Below, piece by piece: positions 32,474-39,682 of a stretch of DNA of 39,682 nt; position 1 is the stretch's first letter, and each line of letters begins with the position of its first letter. The DNA comes from Opitutia bacterium. GTDB lineage: Bacteria; Verrucomicrobiota; Verrucomicrobiia; Opitutales; JABJCN01. The position numbers and the translations under genes are program-made. Below the pieces are notes generated by a model, which searched no databases, was not told where the DNA came from, and saw only the letters and a program-made list of their open reading frames with translations. The stretch covers positions 1-39,682 of the forward strand of contig JABJCN010000134.1 of NCBI GenBank assembly GCA_018668635.1, read 5' to 3'.

Positions 32474-34087
32474 ATGAAAATATACCTGCCCCTGTGCCTG
32501 CTTTTTACAGGATGTCTCTTTCACACAGGTGATGTTGACAGGATTTCTGGAGCGGGAACGCTTATTGACATACCGGATGATCCCGGATTGATCTCCGAAT
32601 CCTCGGTCGAATATGCCAGTGGAATTGTTTATCATGACTCAAATCGAAACCAGCAGCGTGATCGTGGGGAGTCAGGTATCCCTAACGTAGGGGTCTCCAA
32701 CGGTCTTGAAATCGTTGAGACTGATGCCCGGGGGCGCTGGCGATTACCATCATCGGATGATTCCATTTTCTTTGTGCTCAAGCCTTCCGGTTGGATGACG
32801 CCACTCAATGAACATCAGTTGCCTCGGTTCCACTATATCCACAAGCCCAACGGTTCGCCTCCTTCCAGATTCCCCGGGACAGCGCCTACTGGGGCGTTGC
32901 CCAATTCCATTGATTTTCCACTACATAAGCAATCGGAACCAGGCAAGTTTCGGGCTGTCTTCTTTGGGGATCCTCAGCCTCGTAACCAGACCGAAGTGGA
33001 CTATATCGCCAATGATGTAGTGGCGGAGCTCATTGGAACTGATGCACGGTTTGGCGTCACTTTGGGGGATATCCTTTTTGATGATCTTTCACTCTTTGGT
33101 AGCCTGAATTCCACTATCGCACTGGTTGGGATTCCTTGGTTTAACGTCATCGGCAACCATGATCTCAACCGGGAGGCCCTGGTGGATCACCATTCTGACG
33201 AGACATTTGAAAGTGTATACGGCCCGCCCTATTATTCCTTCGACTACGGGAAGGTTCATTTCATTGTTCTCGACAATGTAGACTGGCACCATGATGAGAA
33301 AACAAAACGGAGTGGTTACCGGGGCGGGTTGGGTGAGCGACAGCTTCAGTTCGTTGCGAATGACCTCAGTCGTGTAGCTGATAACAAACTTGTTGTCCTC
33401 ATGATGCATATTCCACTTACCGGAACAAAGGATCGAAAGGAGCTATATCGCCTGATTGATAAGCGACCCTACACCCTTAGTATTTCGGGACACACTCATC
33501 GGCAAACCCACACTTTCATAGGGGAGTCTGATGGTTGGCAGGGAAAAGAACCACACCACCACATTGTTAATGTTACAGTTTCCGGTAGCTGGTGGAAAGG
33601 GGCTAAAGATGATCGAGGAATCCCGCATGCGATTATGAGCGATGGGGCTCCCAACGGTTACTCCCTGATTACCTTCGATGGACACAGGGCAACTTTTGAT
33701 TTCAAGGCTGCCCGTTTCCCCTCCAGTCACCAGTTGCGCATCCATGCCCCGGTTGTCATTGATGCGAAGGAGTCGGGCAAGACCCAAGTATATGTAAACG
33801 TCTTTTCTGGTTCAGTGAAGTCCACTGTGAGAATGCGGGTTAACCGGGGAGATTGGATTGAATTGAAGAAAACCCGCGAAGTGGATCCATATTATATTGA
33901 GTTGCGTGAGGCGGAGATACAGGCGAAGTCGACCGGGTTGCCGATGGGCGGCGGGGCGCCTTCCGATCACCTGTGGAAAGGAATTCTTACCTACGACCTG
34001 CCTGCAGGTACCCACCTTTTGGAGGCGGTGACGAAAGATATGTACGACCGGGAGTATTCAGCTACCCGTGTTCTTCGCGTTAAATAA
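32474..34087 (+). CDS. Lipoprotein calcineurin-like metallophosphoesterase
   Basis: The protein has 537 residues from the ATG at 32474. A short lipoprotein-like signal (MKIYLPLCLLFTGC, lipid at C14) is the likely export signal. Residues about 45-95 resemble a small SdrD/B-type N-terminal domain with a Ca-loop-like DSNRNQQRDRGE. The phosphoesterase core has GDPQ (165-168), GD (198-199), GNHD (227-230) and a later SGHTH, the metal ligands of the family. A C-terminal domain completes the common MetallophosN/Metallophos/MetallophosC layout of PVC and Bacteroidota proteins. The likely substrate is a phosphodiester or phosphomonoester outside the cytoplasm. A longer start at 32435 would hide the signal. 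Confidence 0.85.
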   Translation: MKIYLPLCLLFTGCLFHTGDVDRISGAGTLIDIPDDPGLISESSVEYASGIVYHDSNRNQQRDRGESGIPNVGVSNGLEIVETDARGRWRLPSSDDSIFFVLKPSGWMTPLNEHQLPRFHYIHKPNGSPPSRFPGTAPTGALPNSIDFPLHKQSEPGKFRAVFFGDPQPRNQTEVDYIANDVVAELIGTDARFGVTLGDILFDDLSLFGSLNSTIALVGIPWFNVIGNHDLNREALVDHHSDETFESVYGPPYYSFDYGKVHFIVLDNVDWHHDEKTKRSGYRGGLGERQLQFVANDLSRVADNKLVVLMMHIPLTGTKDRKELYRLIDKRPYTLSISGHTHRQTHTFIGESDGWQGKEPHHHIVNVTVSGSWWKGAKDDRGIPHAIMSDGAPNGYSLITFDGHRATFDFKAARFPSSHQLRIHAPVVIDAKESGKTQVYVNVFSGSVKSTVRMRVNRGDWIELKKTREVDPYYIELREAEIQAKSTGLPMGGGAPSDHLWKGILTYDLPAGTHLLEAVTKDMYDREYSATRVLRVK

Positions 34088-34221
34088 AAACAGCCTTTTC
34101 TAATTCATTACAAAGCTCCATGCTCGCTGGAAACTTTATTTAATTAATCCTCCCAAACTATTTTGATTGTTGCGATGGATTCTCATTCAGAATCATTGTG
34201 CTCCCCTTGAAATCGAACGTC

Positions 34222-37200
34222 ATGAAATCATTTCCACGTTTAATTATTCCGGCTCTGGCCCTTGTTTTTTTCCTGTCTGCGCAGCAGGATGACTTTAGCA
34301 GGCATGCACTCTTTCATAAGACGGCGAAACGTCCTATGGGCGCTGAACCTGTGGAGACTCGATTGCCTTTGGAATTGGAAAAGGGAACCCGGGTTGGGTT
34401 GGTGGGTAACACTCTCTTTGATCGCATGCATGAATTCGGGCATTTGGAGGCGCTCATCCAGCAAGCCAATAAGGGAAAGGAGCTGGTCATTCGCAACCTC
34501 TCATGGGCCGCCGACGAAATTGATCTGCAACCCCGGCCGGCTAATTTCGCCGACAGCGAGCAACACCTTACCGCAATGCGGGCGGACGTAGTACTGGCTG
34601 CATTCGGTTACAATGAGTCTTTTGCCGGCAAGGAAGGTTTGCCTGCTTTTCGCGCGCGCCTCACGAAATACCTGGGAGACGTCAAGGCCAAGGCCTACAA
34701 TGGTAAGGTGGCTGCCCGCGTGGTTTTAATTTCTCCGATAGCCAACGAGAACGTGAAAGGGGTTGCTGCTGCGGATCGTAACAACGTTAATATCAAGGCA
34801 TATATGGAGGCAATGAAGGAAGTTGCGACTGAGCAAAAGGTGGGTTTCGTGGATGCATTTACGGCCACGAAGAAGGCCATGGCCTCGCCCGGCAACGACC
34901 TTACCATGAACGGGGCTCATCTAAATGAAAAAGGCTACCAGCTTTTTGCCTCCACTGTATTTAACCAGCTTTTCGGCAAAGGTGCCCCACGCTTGGACGA
35001 GAAGGTGCGGGAAGCAGTAGTGGAAAAGAATCGCCAGCATTTTTTCCGGTACCGCCCGCTTAACACTTTCTATTACACGGGGGGGCGCAATAGGAGTTAC
35101 GGTTACCTGGACTTCCTTCCTGCAATGCGCAACTTCGATATCATGACTGCCAACCGCGACAAGCGCATCCATGCCCTTGCCCAAGGAAAGAAAGTCCCTG
35201 CCAAGATCGACGATTCCAACGTCCCCGAATTACCCAAGACCAAGCAGTCACGTGGCGCCAATAAATGGATGTCTGCCAAGGACGAACGAAGTGCCTTTAA
35301 GGTTGATCCCCGGTTCGAGGTTACCTTGTTTGCCGGCGAAGAACAATTTCCTGACCTCGCCTGTCCCATCCAGATGCGCTGGGACTCTCTGGGCCGGTTA
35401 TGGGTCAGTTGCTCCACGACCTATCCTCATGTCTACCCCGGTCGCGCCCCGGATGACAAAATCGTCATCCTTGAGGACCTCGATAAGGATGGAAAGGCCG
35501 ACAAATGCTCGGTATGGGCCGAAGGGCTGAACGTTCCCCTTTCCTTCGAATTCGGCAACGGGGGGGTATACGTTTCCGAGGAACCGCACATGAGTTTCCT
35601 TAAGGATACCAATGGCGACGGCAAGGCGGACCACAGGGAAACCGTCCTGACCGGGTTCGGTTGTGAGGACTCTCACCACGCTCTCCACGACTTTGCCTGG
35701 ACACCTGACGGCGATTTGATCTTCAGGGAATCCATCTTTCATCACACTCAGGTTGAGACTCCATACGGCCCCGTTCGCCAACAAAACAGTGGCTGGTTTG
35801 CATGGGAGCCGAAACTACATCGCCTGACCCCTTTTGGCAGTCACCCCAGCACCAACCCCTGGGGGGTGACCTTCGACGATTGGGGACAGCACGTAGCCAG
35901 TTATCCCATATTCGCCTCCGCCCACCATGCCTTGGATCCTCCCTACCCGGGACAGCACCCCAGACCTTCAGGCATGCAGGCTTATTCCGGGGTTTGCGGA
36001 CAAGAGTTTATCGACTTTTCCAATTGGCCCAAGGACCTCCAGGGCAGCATGGTCAAAGTGCGCTACAAGTCGACCAACCGGGTTGAAATTCTGAAATGGA
36101 AGGAATACGACTACGGCTACGAAGAGGAATACGTATCCGACATCATCTTCTCCTCAAACCTCAGCTTCATACCCGTGGACTTGAGGTACGGCCCTGAAGG
36201 CGGAATGTACGTCTGTGATTGGTACAACCCCGTCAAGGGACATGCCCAGTATTCATTGCGGGACGAGCGTAGAGATCGCAAATCAGGGAGGATCTGGAGG
36301 ATTTTTCCCAAAGGCGCAAAGCCCGTACAGGCACCCAAGATCAGTGGAGCCAGCTTAAATGAACTTCTTGAGATTCTTAAAAGGCGTGAATATCGATACC
36401 GCTACTGGGCCAAGCGGGAATTGAGGGAAATGGATCCAGTCAAGGTAAAGAAAGCCCTCGATCAATGGGTCAGGAACCTCGATCCCAAAGATCCGCGCTT
36501 CAGGCATCACCAGGTGGAGGCAATGTGGGCGTACCGTAATGTTGAGCAATCGAATCTTTCTTTGCTCCGGGAGTTGCTAGGTTGTAAAAACCATAATGCC
36601 CGGGCCGCCGCCGCCAGGCAACTTAGACACTGGCACGGGTTGGCAAAGGACGGAGACCTCTTACTCGCCTCCGCGGCAAACGATGAAAATGGCTTGGTCC
36701 GCCTGGAAGCTGCGATTGCGTGCAGTTACGTCGGAACCAAGGAAGCTTTTGAGACCTTGACCACCCTGACCACGAAGCCGAACCAGAAACACTTGTCCTA
36801 CGCCATCAACACTTCCCTCGGTTCCGCTCCCATGCGGAAGTTCTGGAACTTGGATACTGTTGAAAAGACCCACCCCAAGGTTCATGCCTTTCTATTTCGT
36901 AAGAAGATTGAGAAGGAGAAAGCCGAGAAATCTAAAAGGGATAGTAAATTCGACCGCCAGAAGAACCTCCTCAAGGTTAAGGTTTCCTGCGTCAAGGAAA
37001 GGATGATTTACGCGGCCGAGTTCATGGACAAACCCAATCTGGGTGAATATAAAATAGCTCCCGCCTGCGATATCCCAGCCAAACCTAACCAGCCTGTTCG
37101 AATTGAGTTTCACAACCCGGACGCCACCCCCCATAATTTGGTTCTGGTTCAGCCCGGTTCACTTGAGGAAGTGGGCTTGGCCGCCAATGAGATGGCCAAG

Positions 37201-37392
37201 GACCCCGAGGCCGCCAAGAGCGGACAATTTATTCCGAAGTCCAGTAAGATCATTCTTCATACCATGATGCTCAAACAAGGTGAGACTGAATTTCTTCGCT
37301 TCAAGGCCCCCAGGAACCCCGGCATTTATCCTTATCTGTGCAGTTTCCCCGGTCATTGGACGATCATGAAGGGAAACCTCATCGTAAAGTAG
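34222..37392 (+). CDS. Large SGNH-like / PVC propeller / HEAT / cupredoxin protein
   Basis: The protein has 1,056 residues from the ATG at 34222 (MKSFPRLIIPALALVFFLSA signal). A GTG at 34198 is an unlikely alternative. Residues about 35-250 resemble an SGNH hydrolase, with a late MNGAHLNEKGY block, but the usual GDS nucleophile block reads GNTL, so activity is doubtful. Residues about 330-710 form the PVC-type membrane-bound-dehydrogenase propeller (FAGEEQFPDLACPIQMRWDSLGR, EDLDKDGKADK, YGPEGGMYVCDWYNP). Residues about 720-880 are HEAT-like. The C-terminal 100 residues form a cupredoxin domain with type 1 copper ligands H971 (TPHN), C1040, H1045 and M1049 (CSFPGHWTIMKG). It is exported and probably transfers electrons; the substrate is unknown. 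Confidence 0.88.
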   Translation: MKSFPRLIIPALALVFFLSAQQDDFSRHALFHKTAKRPMGAEPVETRLPLELEKGTRVGLVGNTLFDRMHEFGHLEALIQQANKGKELVIRNLSWAADEIDLQPRPANFADSEQHLTAMRADVVLAAFGYNESFAGKEGLPAFRARLTKYLGDVKAKAYNGKVAARVVLISPIANENVKGVAAADRNNVNIKAYMEAMKEVATEQKVGFVDAFTATKKAMASPGNDLTMNGAHLNEKGYQLFASTVFNQLFGKGAPRLDEKVREAVVEKNRQHFFRYRPLNTFYYTGGRNRSYGYLDFLPAMRNFDIMTANRDKRIHALAQGKKVPAKIDDSNVPELPKTKQSRGANKWMSAKDERSAFKVDPRFEVTLFAGEEQFPDLACPIQMRWDSLGRLWVSCSTTYPHVYPGRAPDDKIVILEDLDKDGKADKCSVWAEGLNVPLSFEFGNGGVYVSEEPHMSFLKDTNGDGKADHRETVLTGFGCEDSHHALHDFAWTPDGDLIFRESIFHHTQVETPYGPVRQQNSGWFAWEPKLHRLTPFGSHPSTNPWGVTFDDWGQHVASYPIFASAHHALDPPYPGQHPRPSGMQAYSGVCGQEFIDFSNWPKDLQGSMVKVRYKSTNRVEILKWKEYDYGYEEEYVSDIIFSSNLSFIPVDLRYGPEGGMYVCDWYNPVKGHAQYSLRDERRDRKSGRIWRIFPKGAKPVQAPKISGASLNELLEILKRREYRYRYWAKRELREMDPVKVKKALDQWVRNLDPKDPRFRHHQVEAMWAYRNVEQSNLSLLRELLGCKNHNARAAAARQLRHWHGLAKDGDLLLASAANDENGLVRLEAAIACSYVGTKEAFETLTTLTTKPNQKHLSYAINTSLGSAPMRKFWNLDTVEKTHPKVHAFLFRKKIEKEKAEKSKRDSKFDRQKNLLKVKVSCVKERMIYAAEFMDKPNLGEYKIAPACDIPAKPNQPVRIEFHNPDATPHNLVLVQPGSLEEVGLAANEMAKDPEAAKSGQFIPKSSKIILHTMMLKQGETEFLRFKAPRNPGIYPYLCSFPGHWTIMKGNLIVK

Positions 37393-37418
37393 ATCGATTT
37401 TTTACTTCACCGAGTTAA

Positions 37419-37442
37419 ATTCAGCCTTGTTTCTGGTTGAAT
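37419..37442. terminator. Weak hairpin between convergent genes
   Basis: ATTCAGCC (37419-37426) pairs with GGTTGAAT (37435-37442), with one wobble. On the minus strand it is followed by TTTAA, so it might help terminate the convergent genes. Weak. Confidence 0.3.
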
Positions 37443-37466
37443 CACTTCATGGGAGGCCGAGCGTAT

Positions 37467-38573
37467 TCAGTTCTTTTGAATTTGCCGTCCAGTTTCTTGA
37501 AGAACTGAAAGTATGGAGTCAGGCATTTTACCTTCAGCGGTAATCGGGACATCCAGTGTCACCACGCCATGCTGATTATTGATCTCAGAAATTCTCCTGG
37601 TGAGCAAATCAGCTTCAAACCTTGGTTTCGTACCGGCACCCCATCCATCGCCGATCGGTAGCAGCAGGTGCCAGGTAACTCCTTTTGGGGAGGGGAAATT
37701 CTTTGGAGTGAGCGGTTTGTTCTTGAACGTGAACTCGTGCTGTTCACCTGCAGTGAATGTCTGGTGGGGGCAAAGTTTTCCATTCGTGCAAAGGGACAGG
37801 ATTGGATGGGCTCCGGCATTGAATGCAAGTTCAGCATTGGGGTTGCCTGAGCGTACCGCAGTCAACCATGTGTCGATGTTGTATTTCTCCTGTTGCAGTT
37901 GGGGGTACGCCTTTTTCATTTCATCCTTATAACCATCAAACCACCAACCGGAAACCTGTTTGCCATAGCGCTTGGACCATTCCCCACAGACGTCCCCCCA
38001 GTTTTTCATGAAGACCGGGTTGGGCGGCTGGTTTTCACTGCGGCGAAAACCCTTTAACTTTCGGGGATGTGACATCGGGTTGACCTTGGGTCCTGCAGGT
38101 TTACCGTTGATTGTTGGCAGAGTGTCTCCCATTGCCTCAATTACCCGGTAGTACCTCATTGGGGCCCGGGCAGTCATATAGATGATCAACCGCATATCTC
38201 TTTTATCAAGAGCCTTCGCAATTTCCATGATGAGGTCGCGCCGTGAGGTCCATTCACCATTTTCAACTCCAAGCAATTTCTCGTAGGTGGTATTGGGTGA
38301 ACAGTACTTACCCCAGTGCTGACCTATGGTGAATATGACGTGTCCCGCCTTGGTACTTTCCACGGCATTTGCAAAGGTTTCCACATCGAACGAATTGATC
38401 GCCTTGTTGTAATCCTTTGAATTGTGGTTCTTGAAGCACTCGTAGTGAAACATCAGTCCGAACCTGCTGGATTGAAGCCATGGCTTAAATGGTTCAGCAC
38501 AGATGCATTTGTTCGCTGGCAGGCAAATGCATGTATAAAAGATAATTAATAATGCCCCAATACGGATTTTCAT
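37467..38573 (-). CDS. GH29-like alpha-L-fucosidase family protein
   Basis: The protein has 368 residues from the ATG at 38573 (MKIRIGALLIIFYTCICLPA signal). A start 16 codons upstream is less likely. RFGLMFHYECF corresponds to the FGxFxHWG-like opening of alpha-L-fucosidases, and GWWFDGY (D213) matches the nucleophile-bearing block. It is shorter than most GH29 enzymes (about 450 residues) and lacks the usual C-terminal beta domain. A relative within the broader fucosidase-like clan is therefore also possible. It would cleave fucose-like residues outside the cytoplasm, in line with the sulfatase and esterase elsewhere in the window. Confidence 0.75.
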   Translation of the reverse strand: MKIRIGALLIIFYTCICLPANKCICAEPFKPWLQSSRFGLMFHYECFKNHNSKDYNKAINSFDVETFANAVESTKAGHVIFTIGQHWGKYCSPNTTYEKLLGVENGEWTSRRDLIMEIAKALDKRDMRLIIYMTARAPMRYYRVIEAMGDTLPTINGKPAGPKVNPMSHPRKLKGFRRSENQPPNPVFMKNWGDVCGEWSKRYGKQVSGWWFDGYKDEMKKAYPQLQQEKYNIDTWLTAVRSGNPNAELAFNAGAHPILSLCTNGKLCPHQTFTAGEQHEFTFKNKPLTPKNFPSPKGVTWHLLLPIGDGWGAGTKPRFEADLLTRRISEINNQHGVVTLDVPITAEGKMPDSILSVLQETGRQIQKN

Positions 38574-38581
38574 ATGTAGTG

Positions 38582-39283
38582 TCACTGTTTTCTGGCTAAT
38601 GCCTGTTTCCTCGTGGCCCACACCAGTCGGTCGTGATCATGCTTCTGAACGGTTTCCTGAATCCATCTTGAAACAAAGGCCACCTGTGGAGCACGGCCTC
38701 CACCATGGGTTATCCCGATAAGTACATCACCTACTTTGGGTGAATGTAGGACCCACGGACTTCCACTTGTCCCAGCCTTGCCTCTGCGGTCTGTCTTTTT
38801 TCGAACAACGAGGTTGTCCTTCTTCCCGATTGCCGGGATATTGCGCCAGGTCAGGTTACCAGCGACTTTTTTAAACTTCACTGGCCCGCTTAGTGTTTCA
38901 CGAAGCAGTAGAATTGGCATTTGCTCCTTTGCCTTTACTGGGCGAACAAGGTGCAGGAGTGCTATATCCTTGGTTTTATGTCGAATCACCTTGTCCACGC
39001 CAATCTGTGCAGACTTGCCTGGGGCAACCGTGAATCGGATGTTTACTTTTCCTGCCTTCTGTTTGCTTGAAGTGATGCAGTGTGAAGCTGTCATCGCCCA
39101 TCGAGGCGAGATAAGCACTCCCTTGCCTCCACCAGTGTTTATGCTTAGGTCCTTACGGTCGTTTAGCAGGTAGGGCGATTTCCCCTCAATCACCATCTCA
39201 AACTTGATTGGTTTCTGGGATGGTGGTTTTGCATCGACAATTGCTGTCGCCAACAATGCAATCACCATTATATTCTTGATCAT
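38582..39283 (-). CDS. Exported trypsin-like serine protease
   Basis: The protein has 233 residues from the ATG at 39283 (MIKNIMVIALLATAIVDAKP signal). The frame stays open to 39622, but the extra 113 residues would bury the signal and look non-coding. The S1 catalytic triad is H68 (MTASHC), D106 (KDIALLHL) and S173 (GTSGSPW). The GDSGGP motif is altered to GTSGSP, seen in some bacterial secreted S1 proteases. No PDZ domain is present. It ends 8 bases before the fucosidase start on the same strand, suggesting a two-gene operon. Confidence 0.85.
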   Translation of the reverse strand: MIKNIMVIALLATAIVDAKPPSQKPIKFEMVIEGKSPYLLNDRKDLSINTGGGKGVLISPRWAMTASHCITSSKQKAGKVNIRFTVAPGKSAQIGVDKVIRHKTKDIALLHLVRPVKAKEQMPILLLRETLSGPVKFKKVAGNLTWRNIPAIGKKDNLVVRKKTDRRGKAGTSGSPWVLHSPKVGDVLIGITHGGGRAPQVAFVSRWIQETVQKHDHDRLVWATRKQALARKQ

Positions 39284-39397
39284 GGTGAATCTGTATGGAC
39301 TTTTCGTCAGCCTTAGTAAACTAATTTCCGTGCTTGGCTTGTGATAGGAATTACTGATGATTGAGCTCTCACTTTCAAAGATTCTTCTTTTGATCCC

Positions 39398-39682
39398 ATG
39401 AATTCTTGTCGAGTCATACTTTGTGTTTTTCTCATTATATTGATTCCTGCAATTTCGCAGGAGAAGGACAAAATTACGCCAAAGGAAGAGCCTGTTGATA
39501 TTCTTGCTGGGCATTCCGGACACGGCGAAGCCTTTAATGAGGGCCCCCGGCAAAAGGCCTATTTCATGAAGGGAATGCCCAAGGTTAATTTCCCGGTGTC
39601 CACCAAGGAACCGCTTTGCCAAACTTTTTTTAACCAGGGCTTAGGGCAACTCTATGGATTCTGGAACCTAGAGGCTGAACGC
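39398..39682 (+). CDS. Secreted TPR-type protein, cut by window edge
   Basis: An ATG at 39398 opens 95 codons that run out of the window without a stop. The start encodes a signal peptide (MNSCRVILCVFLIILIPAIS). It is followed by GHSGHGEAFNEGPRQKAYFM and later FPVSTKEPLCQTFFNQGLGQ, with LYGFWNLEAER at the edge. This matches the opening of a secreted tetratricopeptide-like family common in PVC and related bacteria (the H-GEAFNEGPRQ and F-x-QG-x-GQ-x-YGFW-x-EAER blocks). It is divergent from the protease gene. Confidence 0.75.
   Translation, partial: MNSCRVILCVFLIILIPAISQEKDKITPKEEPVDILAGHSGHGEAFNEGPRQKAYFMKGMPKVNFPVSTKEPLCQTFFNQGLGQLYGFWNLEAER

Noticed and set aside
39284-39622. 113-residue N-terminal extension of the small protease
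   Set aside because: It reads as non-coding, hides a good signal peptide, and its region overlaps the start of the plus-strand secreted protein.
1-39682. CRISPR arrays, tRNA or rRNA genes, insertion sequences
   Set aside because: None was seen: no regularly spaced repeats, no tRNA-like clover with CCA-type end, and no transposase.

Overview
The window reads as a chromosomal segment of a marine-type member of the PVC group, most likely Verrucomicrobiota. I base this on gene content only: planctomycete/verrucomicrobial surface-cytochrome families (DUF1549/DUF1553, DUF1501, DUF1552, DUF1592), a type I sulfatase, ThuA and DUF1080 sugar-related proteins, a double SASA esterase, a PVC-type propeller protein fused to a cupredoxin, and many secreted proteins. 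About 36 protein genes can be supported. Two more genes are decayed, and one is cut by the right edge.

Layout. Bases 1-4808 (+): a frameshifted DUF1080 remnant, a secreted heavy-metal-binding domain protein coupled to an outer-membrane barrel, then ThuA coupled to a sulfatase. Bases 4857-7083 (-): a coiled-coil protein of unknown role, an aldo/keto reductase and a decayed yjbQ gene. Bases 7252-7666: a 53-residue lipoprotein made largely of KDAAPA repeats and two related hairpin terminators. Bases 7692-15791 (mostly -): a cyclophilin-FKBP fusion, a membrane-anchored repeat protein, a trypsin/PDZ protease, an alpha/beta hydrolase, a MORN-type lipoprotein, a Gfo/Idh/MocA oxidoreductase, a small coiled-coil protein (+) and a MAT2B/RfbD-like reductase. 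Bases 15827-22971 (-): a PhoD-like phosphatase, a DUF1080 / DUF1552 / DUF1592-cytochrome operon, and rsmG.

The most interesting region is 23358-26491 (-). It encodes a retron-type reverse transcriptase with YADD, NAxxH and VTG motifs. The RT gene is translationally coupled (GTGA overlap) to a 649-residue protein that joins two HU/IHF-like DNA-binding domains to a multi-pass membrane domain. Canonical retron RNA lies upstream of the RT, but there is no room for it here. Instead, the RT stop codon sits inside one arm of a long inverted repeat (25 and 27 nt arms, 23358-23384 / 23577-23601). Those arms enclose a perfect 13-bp stem that carries two further hairpins. I propose this as a downstream msr-msd-like RNA and the whole as a candidate undescribed retron defence system.

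Bases 26636-39682: a DUF1549/1553 - DUF1501 - WD40 operon, a tandem SASA protein whose second copy has lost its nucleophile, a lipoprotein metallophosphoesterase, an SGNH-propeller-cupredoxin protein of about 1,056 residues, then on the minus strand a GH29-like fucosidase and a small trypsin-like protease, and finally the start of a TPR-type secreted protein. Most products carry signal peptides, which fits a polysaccharide-degrading lifestyle with surface-exposed electron-transfer proteins. Many starts lack a visible Shine-Dalgarno sequence; starts were chosen on signal peptides and overlaps.
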